A stretch of 64,000 nucleotides of DNA from Bradyrhizobium sp. 138 (lineage in GTDB: Bacteria > Pseudomonadota > Alphaproteobacteria > Rhizobiales > Xanthobacteraceae), in the NCBI RefSeq assembly GCF_023074075.1, contig NZ_JADPKT010000071.1:1-64000 (forward strand), written 5' to 3'. The stretch's first letter is position 1, and each line of letters opens with the position of its first letter. The notes beneath the pieces are model-generated. The model saw only the letters and a program-made list of their open reading frames with translations. It was not told where the DNA came from and ran no database searches. Below are positions 54,303-63,427 of this stretch, in pieces. Position numbers and translations under genes: made by a program.

Positions 54303-57300
54303 GAGGCCTCCCGCAGCGCCGCCGCGATCGAATTCCGGCGCGTTTGCCAGAGCGCCGCATCATGCAGGCGCGCAAAACAGGTTTCCATCGCGGCGAGCGC
54401 CTGCGGATTTTCGCGCGCCATGAACGTGCGGACGTCTTCGTTGCCGAGCGTCGCGTCGTAGTAGAGATCGAACAGATGCGGCGGCACGGCATCGGCGAGA
54501 TGCGCGAAGGCGGCCATGTGCTCCAGCGTCGCGGTGATTTCGGCCGCGCCACGAAAACCGTGGCGCATCATGCCGGCGATCCAGGCCGGATTGGCGGCGC
54601 GCGCCCGGACGACACGGGAGATTTCCTCGGTCAGCGTGCGCGCATGCGGCTGCTCGGGGCGCGTGGTGTCGAGGTGATAGAGAGATGGTGCTGCCGCGCC
54701 GAGATGCGCGGCGGCGGCAGCAACGCCGGCTTCATGCGCGGCATAATCGGCGGCGAGCAGCAGGTCGGTTTCCGGCAGATCCTGGACGTGGACAAAGGCA
54801 TCGGCCGAGGCGAGGCGCCGTTCGATGCCGGCGCGATCGGGTTGCATCGCGCCATCGGCCGCGAACGCCCAGGACGACGTCGACAGCCAGGCTTCGCCCG
54901 CGGCCTCGCGCGTCTCCGGCGTGAACGCGTCCGGGATCGCCGACAGACCGACGCCGTATTGTCCGGGGCGCGGCGCAAACACGCGGGAGGTGCGGTGGCG
55001 GTACGGATTCTCCTCGCCCTCGTCCTCGCGGCTCGCAAGCGCTTCGGCTGCCGCCTCGAACAATTGCGCAAGGCCCGAGAAGACGTCGCGGAACAGGCCG
55101 GAGACCCGCAGCGTGACGTCGATGCGGGGGCGGCCGAGCTCGGCCGGCGCAATGATGTCGTAGCCGGTGACGCGGCCGGAGGCGTGATCCCAGCGCGGTG
55201 CAAGGCCGGCCAGATGCAGCGCCATCGCAAACTCCTCGCCGGCGGTGCGCATCGTCGCCGAACCCCAGAGGTCGACCACGAGGCCTTTCGGCCAGTCACC
55301 GTGATCCTGCAGGTGACGGCGCAGCAACTCTTCGGCGAGCTTGATGCCCTGCGCGTGTGCCGACGGCGTCGGCACCGCGCGGGGATCGACGGCGAAGAGA
55401 TTGCGCCCGGTGGGCAGCACGTCCTGGCGGCCACGATAGGGCGAGCCCGATGGTCCGGGCGCGACACGCGTCCCCGCAAGCGCGGATCGCAGCGCATCGC
55501 GCTCCGCATCGCCGCAGGCGCCGCGGCCGAACACGTGCAGGCCGTCGCCGAACTGGCTTTCCTTGAGGTCGCAGACGAAGCGATCGATCCGCGGAATCGC
55601 TTCGGCCGGCGCGGCCGATGCATCCAAACCGAGATCGTCCTCGAGGCCCGCCGCACGGGCTTCGTCGCGGATCGCAGCGATCAATCGCTGGCGGCGCGCG
55701 GGATCGAGACCATCAGCGGTCGAATATTCGTCGAGCAGGCGTTCGAGCCGGCGCAGGCCCTCCGGCACCACAGAGTTTTCCAGCGGTGGCGGCAAATGGC
55801 CAATCGTCACGGCGCCGATGCGCCGCTTGGCCTGCGCGGCCTCGCCGGGATCATTGACGATGAAGGGATAAATGATGGGCAGATCGCCGATCAGCGCTTC
55901 CGGCCAGCACGCCTGCGACAGCGCCACGGATTTTCCGGGCAGCCATTCCAGCGTGCCATGCGCGCCCGTGTGCACGACGGCGTCGATCCCCTGCTCGCGG
56001 AGCCAGAGGTGGAACGCGACATAGGCGTGGCGCGGCGTGCGTGCGAGATCGTGATAATCGGCATCGCGCGTCGTTGCATCGCCGCGCTCGGGCTGGACCG
56101 CGATGATCGACCGGCCGCACTGGATCGCAGCGAAGTGGAACGCGTCGTCGCGACAGCTCGGATCATCCTCCGCCGCGCCCCAGGCTTGCGCGAGATCGTC
56201 CTGCAGGGATTGCGGCAGGCGCGAGAGCGCAGTGCGATAGTCTGCCACGTGCCAGGTCAGTTGCTGCTTGAGCAGCGTCTCGCCGAGAGCCTGGACCGGT
56301 GCGACATCGAAACCGATCTCCGCGAGATCGGAAACCAAAGCCTCGACCGAGGCCAGCGCATCGAGGCCAACAGCGTGCGCGATCTGGTGCGGGCGTCCCG
56401 GATAGTTCGAGAGCACGATCGCCAGCCGCTTCTCACCGGCAGGCTTTTCCGCGAGGCGCCGCCAGGCCGCGACGCGTGCGGCGACGGCCTTGACGCGCTC
56501 CTCGTCGGGCCTGTGCGCCAGATGCGAGAATTGCAGATCGGGGTCGCGCTGCCCTGCCGACTTGAAGCTCACCACGCCCGCGAACAGACGGCCGTCGACC
56601 TCGGGCAGCACGACATGCATCGCGAGATCGCCGGGCGAGAGGCCGCGCAGCGACTCCGCCCAATCCTCGCGCCGTGCCGTGGAGAGCGCGACCTGGAACA
56701 CAGGGCATGACGCGGCGTCGAACGGTGTCGTGCCATCGTCGCCCAGGGCCGAGAACGCCGTCGCGTTGACGATCGCGGCCGGAGGATTCTTCGCAAGATA
56801 CACGCGCAGCCAGTCGGCAACGCCCACGGCCTTCAGCGAGGTCACGAACACGCCACAGGCATCAAAGCCGCGCTCGCGCAACGCCGCGATCAGGGCATCG
56901 ACCGGGCCGGTGTCCGCAGCGGTAAGATAGGAGCGATAGAACGTCACCAGCGCACGCGGCCTGCCCTCGCCGTGCGTCGGCGCGGCAATGACGCCGCGCG
57001 CGGGCTCGTAAAACCCCATCTCGGGCACGCTCATCTCGCCGACGACTGGCCCCGCATAGAGCCCCGAGGCGAGCGCGAGCTGCGCAATCGCGGCTTGCGC
57101 CGCGACCGGGCCGCCGGTGTCGCAGAGCACCTTGAGCCGACGCAGTGTCGAGATCGGCAAGGTCGAGTACGCATCGAGCCTGACGTCATCGCGGCCGTCG
57201 GCCGGCAGCACGGCCAGAACGATGCCACGATCCTTCGCAAGTTGCTGCAGGGCCGCGAGCCCATACGGCCAGTAGGATTCACCGCCGATCAGGCGCACCA

Positions 57301-57547
57301 GGATCCCGCGCGCCTGCGACAGCGTGCGCTCGATATAGGTGTCTACCGAAAGGGGATGACGCAGCTCGGCGAGATTGGCGAGCCGCAGCGACGGCAGGCC
57401 ATCGCGGCCACGGCGCCAGCCGGCCGCGAACGCGGCAAGGTCGGAATCCGAATACGAGAGCACCACGAGATCGGCCGGATCCTGGCCGATGTCTCTTGGC
57501 GTCGCGGTCTCCTCGAGACCGCGGCTCTCGCGGAAGACGACGTGCAT
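54299..57547 (-). CDS. cobN: Cobaltochelatase subunit CobN
   Basis: 1082 residues, somewhat shorter than the roughly 1275 of P. denitrificans but typical for Bradyrhizobiaceae as far as I recall. Conserved blocks: VHTGAHGTLEWLPGKSVAL, YPFIVNDPGEAAQAKRRIGA, VDLWGSATMRTAGEEFAMAL and the C-terminal MMRHGFRGAAEI. It is the large, cobalt- and hydrogenobyrinate-diamide-binding subunit that inserts cobalt with ATP. CobS and CobT (chelatase) partners are not in the window. It overlaps cobG and touches cobW. Confidence 0.95.
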   Translation of the reverse strand: MHVVFRESRGLEETATPRDIGQDPADLVVLSYSDSDLAAFAAGWRRGRDGLPSLRLANLAELRHPLSVDTYIERTLSQARGILVRLIGGESYWPYGLAALQQLAKDRGIVLAVLPADGRDDVRLDAYSTLPISTLRRLKVLCDTGGPVAAQAAIAQLALASGLYAGPVVGEMSVPEMGFYEPARGVIAAPTHGEGRPRALVTFYRSYLTAADTGPVDALIAALRERGFDACGVFVTSLKAVGVADWLRVYLAKNPPAAIVNATAFSALGDDGTTPFDAASCPVFQVALSTARREDWAESLRGLSPGDLAMHVVLPEVDGRLFAGVVSFKSAGQRDPDLQFSHLAHRPDEERVKAVAARVAAWRRLAEKPAGEKRLAIVLSNYPGRPHQIAHAVGLDALASVEALVSDLAEIGFDVAPVQALGETLLKQQLTWHVADYRTALSRLPQSLQDDLAQAWGAAEDDPSCRDDAFHFAAIQCGRSIIAVQPERGDATTRDADYHDLARTPRHAYVAFHLWLREQGIDAVVHTGAHGTLEWLPGKSVALSQACWPEALIGDLPIIYPFIVNDPGEAAQAKRRIGAVTIGHLPPPLENSVVPEGLRRLERLLDEYSTADGLDPARRQRLIAAIRDEARAAGLEDDLGLDASAAPAEAIPRIDRFVCDLKESQFGDGLHVFGRGACGDAERDALRSALAGTRVAPGPSGSPYRGRQDVLPTGRNLFAVDPRAVPTPSAHAQGIKLAEELLRRHLQDHGDWPKGLVVDLWGSATMRTAGEEFAMALHLAGLAPRWDHASGRVTGYDIIAPAELGRPRIDVTLRVSGLFRDVFSGLAQLFEAAAEALASREDEGEENPYRHRTSRVFAPRPGQYGVGLSAIPDAFTPETREAAGEAWLSTSSWAFAADGAMQPDRAGIERRLASADAFVHVQDLPETDLLLAADYAAHEAGVAAAAAHLGAAAPSLYHLDTTRPEQPHARTLTEEISRVVRARAANPAWIAGMMRHGFRGAAEITATLEHMAAFAHLADAVPPHLFDLYYDATLGNEDVRTFMARENPQALAAMETCFARLHDAALWQTRRNSIAAALREAS

Positions 57548-58581
57548 CAGATACCCAGTCCTGACCTGATCGCTGCCTCGTCGATATCGCCGTGCTCGCC
57601 GATCACGACGAGCTTGGACTGACGCGCGCCTGCGCCCCAGGGCTTGTCGAACTGATGGCGCACGCGCTCGCCGACCGCTTGCAGCAAGAGGCGCATCGGC
57701 TTGCCCGCGACCGCGATATATCCCTTGGCCCGCAGCACGTTCTGCTCGCGCGCCAGCTTCTGCACCGACGCGACCAGCGCATCGATGTCAGCCACTTCAG
57801 GCAGATCGATCACGACCGAGGCAAAGTCATCGTGCTCGTGCTCCTCCTCGCCGTCATGATGCGAGGGACGTGCGGCAAGATCGTTCTCGGCGGCGGCGCC
57901 GAGGCCGAGGATGAGGCGCGCGTCGATCGCGCCGTCGGTGACGGGAAGCATCGGCACGCGGCGCGGCATCTCGGCGGTGATCGCAGCCTTGGCGGCTTCG
58001 ATCCCTGCGCTGCCCGCAAGATCGGCCTTGGTCAGCAACACGATGTCGGCGCAGGCGATCTGGTCCTCGAACACTTCCGACAGCGGCGTCTCATGATCGA
58101 GATTCTCGTCCGCCGCGCGTTGCGCCTCGACAGCGTCGGGATCGGGAGCAAAGCGGCCGGCTGCGACAGCCTCGGCATCGGCCAGCGCGATCACGCCGTC
58201 GACCGTGATGCGCGAGCGGATCTCCGGCCAGTCGAACGCCTTCAACAGCGGCTTCGGCAATGCCAGGCCCGAGGTCTCGATCAGGATGTGATCGGGCCGC
58301 ACCGGGCGCGCTAGCAGTTTTTCCATGGTCGGAATGAAATCGTCCGCGACGGTGCAGCAGATGCAGCCATTGGCGAGCTCGACGATGTTCTCTTCCGGGC
58401 AGTTCGCGTCGGCGCAGGACTTCAGAATCTCGCCGTCGACGCCCTCGCTGCCGAACTCGTTGACGAGCACCGCAAGCTTCTTGCCGTTTGCATTGCTCAG
58501 CAGATGCTGGATCAACGTGGTCTTGCCGGAGCCGAGAAAACCGGTGACCACCGTCACCGGGACTTTTGCGAGTGAGTTCAT
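57547..58581 (-). CDS. cobW: CobW-family GTPase, metallochaperone
   Basis: 344 residues: P-loop GFLGSGKTT (14-22), the metal-binding CxCC at Cys73/75/76 (GCICCTV), a switch region HILIETSGLALPKP, TKADL base-binding motif, and a His/Glu-rich loop (HHDGEEEHEHDD). CobW delivers Co2+ in a GTP-dependent way, presumably to the CobN chelatase encoded next. The start at 58581 makes an ATGA overlap with the DUF1636 stop. Confidence 0.95.
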   Translation of the reverse strand: MNSLAKVPVTVVTGFLGSGKTTLIQHLLSNANGKKLAVLVNEFGSEGVDGEILKSCADANCPEENIVELANGCICCTVADDFIPTMEKLLARPVRPDHILIETSGLALPKPLLKAFDWPEIRSRITVDGVIALADAEAVAAGRFAPDPDAVEAQRAADENLDHETPLSEVFEDQIACADIVLLTKADLAGSAGIEAAKAAITAEMPRRVPMLPVTDGAIDARLILGLGAAAENDLAARPSHHDGEEEHEHDDFASVVIDLPEVADIDALVASVQKLAREQNVLRAKGYIAVAGKPMRLLLQAVGERVRHQFDKPWGAGARQSKLVVIGEHGDIDEAAIRSGLGI

Positions 58582-58952
58582 TCGGCGGCCTCCGGCACGA
58601 CGGCAACAGGGGGAATGCGGGCAAGCGATTGCTTGCGGAAGATTTCGGGACGGCTGCGCCAGGGCACGATTCCGTCGGGCGCCGCCGCATAGGCCACAGC
58701 GCCCGCGACCACGTCCTGCGCGTTGGCATCCGAGAGCCGGCCATAGACATAGGACCAGCGGCCGGGCGCGCTCAGCGCGACCGAGCAGCCCTGGCTGCAG
58801 GCCGACAGGCATTCGACGGGAACCACATTGACGCCATCGGGCACGCCGGCGTCGAGGATCGCACCATGCAGGCGTTTTCCGGGCGTCGTCTCGCCCTCGC
58901 CAGGCGTCTCGCCAGCGCGGCAGGTGATGCAGACGTGAAGTGTGACGGTCAT
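58578..58952 (-). CDS. DUF1636 protein, ferredoxin/thioredoxin-like, CobW partner
   Basis: 124 residues with five conserved-looking cysteines: Cys8 and Cys11 (VCITC) and Cys48, Cys52 and Cys56 (CLSACSQGC). The pattern resembles thioredoxin-like [2Fe-2S] ferredoxins, and DUF1636 genes are recurrent neighbours of cobW. It is first in the chain controlled by the third B12 riboswitch. A role in metal handling or redox priming for cobalt insertion is likely but unproven. The start is the ATG at 58952; the frame extends upstream into the riboswitch region without merit. Confidence 0.85.
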   Translation of the reverse strand: MTVTLHVCITCRAGETPGEGETTPGKRLHGAILDAGVPDGVNVVPVECLSACSQGCSVALSAPGRWSYVYGRLSDANAQDVVAGAVAYAAAPDGIVPWRSRPEIFRKQSLARIPPVAVVPEAAE

Positions 58953-59059
58953 CGCCTCTTCCAGATAACAGCGGGAGGCGATGAGGCACACGGACCATTC
59001 TCCAGAAGGCCCGTTTCCCCGTCGCGGAACACCCCGTCCGCCGGTCCAAAACTCGTCCG

Positions 59060-59250
59060 CGCTGGCAGGTCTCCCGGCTTGCGGAGCAGGGTTTTGGCCC
59101 TTCGATCCCCGCCTTCCCGATTCCCTGAGGGAATCAGTGGCTTCGGGCATCTCTCCGGTCACGGTCGCGGGGGCGGCTGCAGTTTGGACCCAAATCTTGC
59201 CGATTCGGACCCTATCGCATTCCCTCTTCGCCTGTCATAGGACAGGAACC
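59060..59250 (-). ncRNA. Cobalamin riboswitch upstream of DUF1636-cobW-cobN-cobG-cobH-cobI-cobJ
   Basis: On the minus strand: GGTTCCTGTCC, GAAGAGGGAATGCG, CAGCCGCCCCCGCGACCGTG, GCCACTGATT, GGGAAGGCGG and the B12 box AAGCCGGGAGACCTGCC (complement of 59064-59080). The core and the box each carry departures from consensus (GCGACCGT for GCAACTGT; GCCGGG for GCCAGG). Its promoter must overlap the leader of divergent cobO. Confidence 0.88.
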
Positions 59251-59308
59251 AACGCCGGGCCACCATTTGCCCGTGGCCGCCTCTTGTCAAGCCGAAGGAC
59301 CGGGACCG

Positions 59309-59944
59309 ATGACACCTGAACCGGATATCCAAACCGCCGAGGAAACCGACGCCCGCCACGCCGCGAAAATGGCGAAGAAGAAGGCCGCCCGCGACAAGAT
59401 CATGGCGACCAAGAGCGGCGAAAAGGGACTGATCATCGTCCACACCGGCGCCGGCAAGGGCAAGTCGTCCTCGGCCTTCGGCATGATCGTCCGCTGCGTT
59501 GCGCATGGCTTTCCCTGCGCGGTCGTGCAGTTCATCAAGGGCGCCTGGGACACCGGCGAGCGCCGCCTGCTCACCGGCCATTTCGGCGAGCTCTGCCAGT
59601 TCCATGCGATGGGCGAAGGCTTCACCTGGGAGACGCAGGACCGCGCCCGCGACATCGCCGCCGCGCGCGCCGGCTGGGAGAAGGCCAAGGAGCTGATCCT
59701 TGATGAGCGCTTGCGCATGGTGGTGCTGGACGAGATCAACATCGCGCTGCGCTACGACTATCTCGACATCGCCGAAGTGGTCGAATTCCTGACGACGCAG
59801 AAACCTGCGATGACGCATGTCGTGCTCACCGGGCGCAACGCGAAGGACGAGCTGATCGAGATCGCCGATCTCGTCACCGAGATGACGCTGGTCAAGCACC
59901 CGTTCCGTTCCGGCATCAAGGCGCAGGCCGGCGTCGAGTTCTGA
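59309..59944 (+). CDS. cobO: Cob(I)yrinic acid a,c-diamide adenosyltransferase (CobO/BtuR)
   Basis: 211 residues: a basic N-terminal segment (AAKMAKKKAARDK), the P-loop GAGKGKSS (47-54), then VVQFIKGAWDTGERR, GEGFTWETQDRARD and MVVLDEINIALRYDYLD. It transfers the adenosyl group of ATP to Co(I). The start is the ATG at 59309 with GAAGGA upstream. It is divergent from riboswitch 3 and followed 6 bp later by cobQ. Confidence 0.95.
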   Translation: MTPEPDIQTAEETDARHAAKMAKKKAARDKIMATKSGEKGLIIVHTGAGKGKSSSAFGMIVRCVAHGFPCAVVQFIKGAWDTGERRLLTGHFGELCQFHAMGEGFTWETQDRARDIAAARAGWEKAKELILDERLRMVVLDEINIALRYDYLDIAEVVEFLTTQKPAMTHVVLTGRNAKDELIEIADLVTEMTLVKHPFRSGIKAQAGVEF

Positions 59945-59950
59945 AATTCG

Positions 59951-61399
59951 ATGGCACGCGCGCTGATGATCCAGGGGGCCGGCTCGGACGTGGGCAAGTC
60001 GCTCATCGTCGCCGGTCTCGCACGCGTCTTTACGCGCCGCGGCCTGCGGGTGCTGCCGTTCAAGCCGCAGAACATGTCGAACAACGCGGCCGTTACCGTC
60101 GATGGGGGCGAGATCGGCCGCGCCCAGGCGCTGCAGGCGCTCGCGGCCGGCGTCGAGCCGCACACCGACATGAACCCGGTGCTGCTCAAGCCCGAGACCG
60201 ATGTCGGCGCGCAGGTGGTCGTGCAGGGCAAACGCATCGCGACGGCGCGTGCGCGCGACTATGCGGCGATGAAGCCGTCGCTGATGGGCGCGGTGCTGGA
60301 AAGTTTCGAGCGCCTGAAGGCGCGCGCCGACCTCGTGCTGGTCGAGGGCGCCGGCAGTCCGGCCGAGGTGAATTTGCGCAAGGCCGACATCGCCAATATG
60401 GGCTTTGCCCGCAAGGCCGACGTGCCGGTCGTGCTGGTCGGCGACATCGACCGCGGCGGCGTCATCGCCCAGCTCGTCGGCATCAAGACGGTGATCGATC
60501 CTGACGATGCCGCGATGATCCGGGGTTTTGTCATCAACAAGTTCCGCGGCGATCCCACCTTGTTCGACGACGGCTACAGACTGATCGAAGAAAAAACCGC
60601 CTGGCGCGGCTTCGGCGTGCTGCCCTGGTTCGCCCGCGCCGGCGAGCTGCCGGCCGAAGATGCGCTGGGCCTGAGCGACGCGCGCAAGCCGGGTCAATGC
60701 AAGATCGCCTGCCTCGCGCTGTCGCGGATCGCCAATTTCGACGATCTCGATCCGCTCAAGCTCGAAGCGGGCGTCGATCTCGTGATGGTGCGTCCGGGCG
60801 AAGCCATCCCCGGTGACGCAAGGCTTGTCATCATCCCGGGCTCAAAAGCCACCCGCGGCGACCTCGCCTTTCTGCGGGCGCAGGGCTGGGACATCGATCT
60901 GCTCGCGCATCACCGCAGGGGCGGCCATGTGCTCGGCCTCTGCGGCGGCTATCAGATGCTCGGGCGCAGCGTTGCGGACCCGGAAGGAATCGAAGGTCCT
61001 GCGGGCGACACACCCGGCCTCGGGCTTCTGGATGTCGAGACGGTGATGAGCCCGCAGAAGACGCTGACACGCGTCTCCGCCATGCATGCCGCGACGGACC
61101 AGCCAATCGACGCCTACGAGATCCATATCGGCCACACCGACGGGCCCGATCGCGCGCAGCCATTTGCGAAACTGAACGGCGAGCCGGAAGGCGCGATCTC
61201 CAGGGATGGCCGCGTGCAGGGCAGCTATTTGCACGGCCTGTTCACGTCGGATGATTTCCGCAGAGCGTTCCTGGCAAAGCTCGACATTCCCGCAGGCGAG
61301 GTGCCCTATCACGCCAGGGTCGAAAGCACGCTCGATGCCCTCGCCGATCACATCGAAAAGCATCTCGACGTCGAAGGCCTGCTCGCGCTAGCGCGCTAG
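59951..61399 (+). CDS. cobQ: Cobyric acid synthase
   Basis: 482 residues: P-loop-like MIQGAGSDVGKSLIVAGL, then KPQNMSNNAAVTVDGGEIGR, VLVEGAGSPAEVNL, and a class I glutaminase domain with Cys in VLGLCGGYQMLGR and QGSYLHGLF. It amidates side chains b, d, e and g of adenosylcobyrinic diamide. Its 3' end overlaps the convergent cobC gene by 12 bp. Confidence 0.96.
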   Translation: MARALMIQGAGSDVGKSLIVAGLARVFTRRGLRVLPFKPQNMSNNAAVTVDGGEIGRAQALQALAAGVEPHTDMNPVLLKPETDVGAQVVVQGKRIATARARDYAAMKPSLMGAVLESFERLKARADLVLVEGAGSPAEVNLRKADIANMGFARKADVPVVLVGDIDRGGVIAQLVGIKTVIDPDDAAMIRGFVINKFRGDPTLFDDGYRLIEEKTAWRGFGVLPWFARAGELPAEDALGLSDARKPGQCKIACLALSRIANFDDLDPLKLEAGVDLVMVRPGEAIPGDARLVIIPGSKATRGDLAFLRAQGWDIDLLAHHRRGGHVLGLCGGYQMLGRSVADPEGIEGPAGDTPGLGLLDVETVMSPQKTLTRVSAMHAATDQPIDAYEIHIGHTDGPDRAQPFAKLNGEPEGAISRDGRVQGSYLHGLFTSDDFRRAFLAKLDIPAGEVPYHARVESTLDALADHIEKHLDVEGLLALAR

Positions 61400-62353
61400 G
61401 ACTTCGCCAAGGCGCGTCCATTCGGATTCGCTGCCGGGAAGCCCGAGGCGTAGCCATGTCGGCTTTTGCGCGAACACACGCGACCAGATTTGCGCGCGCG
61501 CGAGCTTCTCCTGCGCGGCAAGCGCATCAGGTGCCTCGTAGAGCCGAAAAAGCGGCGTCCCGCCAAGCAGCTGCCAGCCATGCGCCAGTGCCATCGCGTC
61601 GAGGCGGACGCAGTCGCGCGCAAGCCGCGCGGATGTGGCCTTGGCCCAGGTATCATCGCGCAAGGCGCGGCAGCCAATCGTGATCGCAACGCCCGACACC
61701 GGCCATGGGCCCGACGTCGCGGCGAGCTTGTCGATGTCGACCACATCACCGATTGCGAACCCGAGCCGCAGCCCGGCCAGTCCATAAAATTTTCCGAAGG
61801 AGCGCAGGACCAGCAGTCCCGGACGATCCGCTTCGCCCGCAAGTGACAATTGCGGAACCGTGTCGGCAAAGCTCTCGTCGATCACGAGACGGCCGACGCG
61901 CGGCAGCAATGTCAGCAAATCCTTTGGCGCATGACGCCGGCCATCGGGATTGTTGGGATTGACGACGATAGCGAGGTCCGCGCCTTCCAGCGCGTCGAGC
62001 TCCCCGATCTCCTGCACCTGCCAACCCGCGGCCGTCAGCACACCGGCATATTCATTATAGGTCGGCGCGAGAATGCGTGCGCGGCGGGGGGCCGCGAGTT
62101 GCGGCAGCAATTGGATAGCCGCCTGCGCGCCGCCAAGTGCAACAATCGGCGCGCTCGTACGATAGGCGTGCTGCGCGGCCTGATGCAAGGCGTCGATCTC
62201 GGCGCGCGAGGGCAGCGCACTCCACGCGCGCGCGCTCACCTCGCCGACGGGGTAAGGTAGCCGGTTGATGCCGGTCGACAGATCGATCCAATCCTCCGCG
62301 CGTCCGCCAAAACGCTGCTGGGCCAGATCGAGATTTCCACCGTGCTCGCGCAT
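61388..62353 (-). CDS. cobC: Threonine-phosphate decarboxylase (PLP, CobC)
   Basis: 321 residues, aminotransferase class I/II fold: HGGNLDLAQQRFG and WIDLSTGINRLPYP at the start, ILAPTYNEYAGVL, AIVVNPNNPDGR and the PLP-lysine motif VLRSFGKFYGLAGLRLGF. It makes (R)-1-aminopropan-2-ol phosphate for the nucleotide loop. The symbol follows P. denitrificans (CobD in Salmonella). The start is the ATG at 62353, 11 bp after the cobD stop; the much longer open frame is rejected. Confidence 0.92.
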   Translation of the reverse strand: MREHGGNLDLAQQRFGGRAEDWIDLSTGINRLPYPVGEVSARAWSALPSRAEIDALHQAAQHAYRTSAPIVALGGAQAAIQLLPQLAAPRRARILAPTYNEYAGVLTAAGWQVQEIGELDALEGADLAIVVNPNNPDGRRHAPKDLLTLLPRVGRLVIDESFADTVPQLSLAGEADRPGLLVLRSFGKFYGLAGLRLGFAIGDVVDIDKLAATSGPWPVSGVAITIGCRALRDDTWAKATSARLARDCVRLDAMALAHGWQLLGGTPLFRLYEAPDALAAQEKLARAQIWSRVFAQKPTWLRLGLPGSESEWTRLGEVLAR

Positions 62354-62364
62354 GCCTCGTTCTT

Positions 62365-63306
62365 TCACGCGAAGGCCAGGATCGCAAGCAGGCCTGCGAG
62401 TAGCAGCATGGCGCGGCGGTAGACCGTCAGTGCTTCGTCGATATCTGCGGCATGCGGATCGCGCGCACCCTCGTTCAGCCAGGGCTCGTCGGTGACGCTG
62501 CCGTGATAGATGCGGGGGCCGCTGAGCCGCACACCGAGCCCGCCCGCCATGGCCGCTTCGGGCCAGCCGGCATTGGGCGAACGGTGACGGCGCGCATCGC
62601 GCGTCATGCACGCCAGCGCCTCCGACCGGTGCGGTGTCAGCAGCACGAACATGAATCCGGTCAGCCGCGCCGGAATGAAGTTGGCGACATCATCGATGCG
62701 CGCCGCGGCCCAACCGAAGGCCTCATGCCGTTCGCTGCGATGGCCGATCATGGAGTCCAGCGTGTTGATCGCCTTGTAGCCGAGGATGCCGGGCAGGCCG
62801 AACAGCGCGCCCCAGAAAACCGGCGCCACGATGCCGTCGGACGCATTCTCCGCAAGGCTCTCGATCGCCGCGCGGGCGATTCCGGCTTCATCGAGCACTG
62901 CGGGATCACGGCCGACGATACGCGAGACCGCCTCGCGCGCTCCGGTGATGTCGCCGGCGCTCAACGGCTTTGCGACCGCAGCCACATGATCATGCAATGA
63001 ACGCAGCGCGACCAGAGGCCAGGCCAGGACACCCACAATCACGACCTGGACCCAACCCGAGGGAAGCAAGCACTGGACCGCCCAACCGATCACAACGGAA
63101 AGCGCAATCACCAGCAGTGCTCCGGCGATGCCAGCAGCGCGGCGGAGCGCCGGCGGATCGGAGGCGCGATTCCAACCGCGATCCATGGCGCCGATCACCC
63201 GGCCCAGCCAGGTCACGGGATGGCCGATCCGCGCGAACAGCCACGACGGCCAGCCCGAGAGGGCATCCACCACCATCGCCACCACCATCGCGCCCGCAAA
63301 AACCAA
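62365..63306 (-). CDS. cobD: Adenosylcobinamide-phosphate synthase (CbiB-type)
   Basis: 313 residues, integral membrane with about five segments. It has GHPVTWLGRVIGAMD, SLHDHVAAVAKPLSAGD, IARAAIESLAENASDGIVAP and FWGALFGLPGILGYKAINTL. It joins aminopropanol phosphate to cobyric acid. The start is a TTG at 63306: a perfect AGGAGG sits five bases before it, better than anything preceding the internal ATG at 63288. Confidence 0.93.
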   Translation of the reverse strand: MVFAGAMVVAMVVDALSGWPSWLFARIGHPVTWLGRVIGAMDRGWNRASDPPALRRAAGIAGALLVIALSVVIGWAVQCLLPSGWVQVVIVGVLAWPLVALRSLHDHVAAVAKPLSAGDITGAREAVSRIVGRDPAVLDEAGIARAAIESLAENASDGIVAPVFWGALFGLPGILGYKAINTLDSMIGHRSERHEAFGWAAARIDDVANFIPARLTGFMFVLLTPHRSEALACMTRDARRHRSPNAGWPEAAMAGGLGVRLSGPRIYHGSVTDEPWLNEGARDPHAADIDEALTVYRRAMLLLAGLLAILAFA

Positions 63307-63427
63307 TCCTGCCTCCTGTCCCGCCCCTGTTGCGCAAAGGAAGGCGCGAGCGCAAGCCCCCAGCCGCCTGATTTCGGCTTTGTCTTTGGCCGCGTTTGGT
63401 GATTAGTCAGGCCCACAGGAGAGTTTG

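Noticed and set aside
54344..56710. A 788-codon open frame antisense to cobN
   Set aside because: Shadow frame of a strongly supported gene; Arg/His-rich composition without family features.
59159..60697. A 512-codon frame antisense to cobO and cobQ
   Set aside because: It runs into the riboswitch, lacks domain motifs, and opposes two well-conserved genes.
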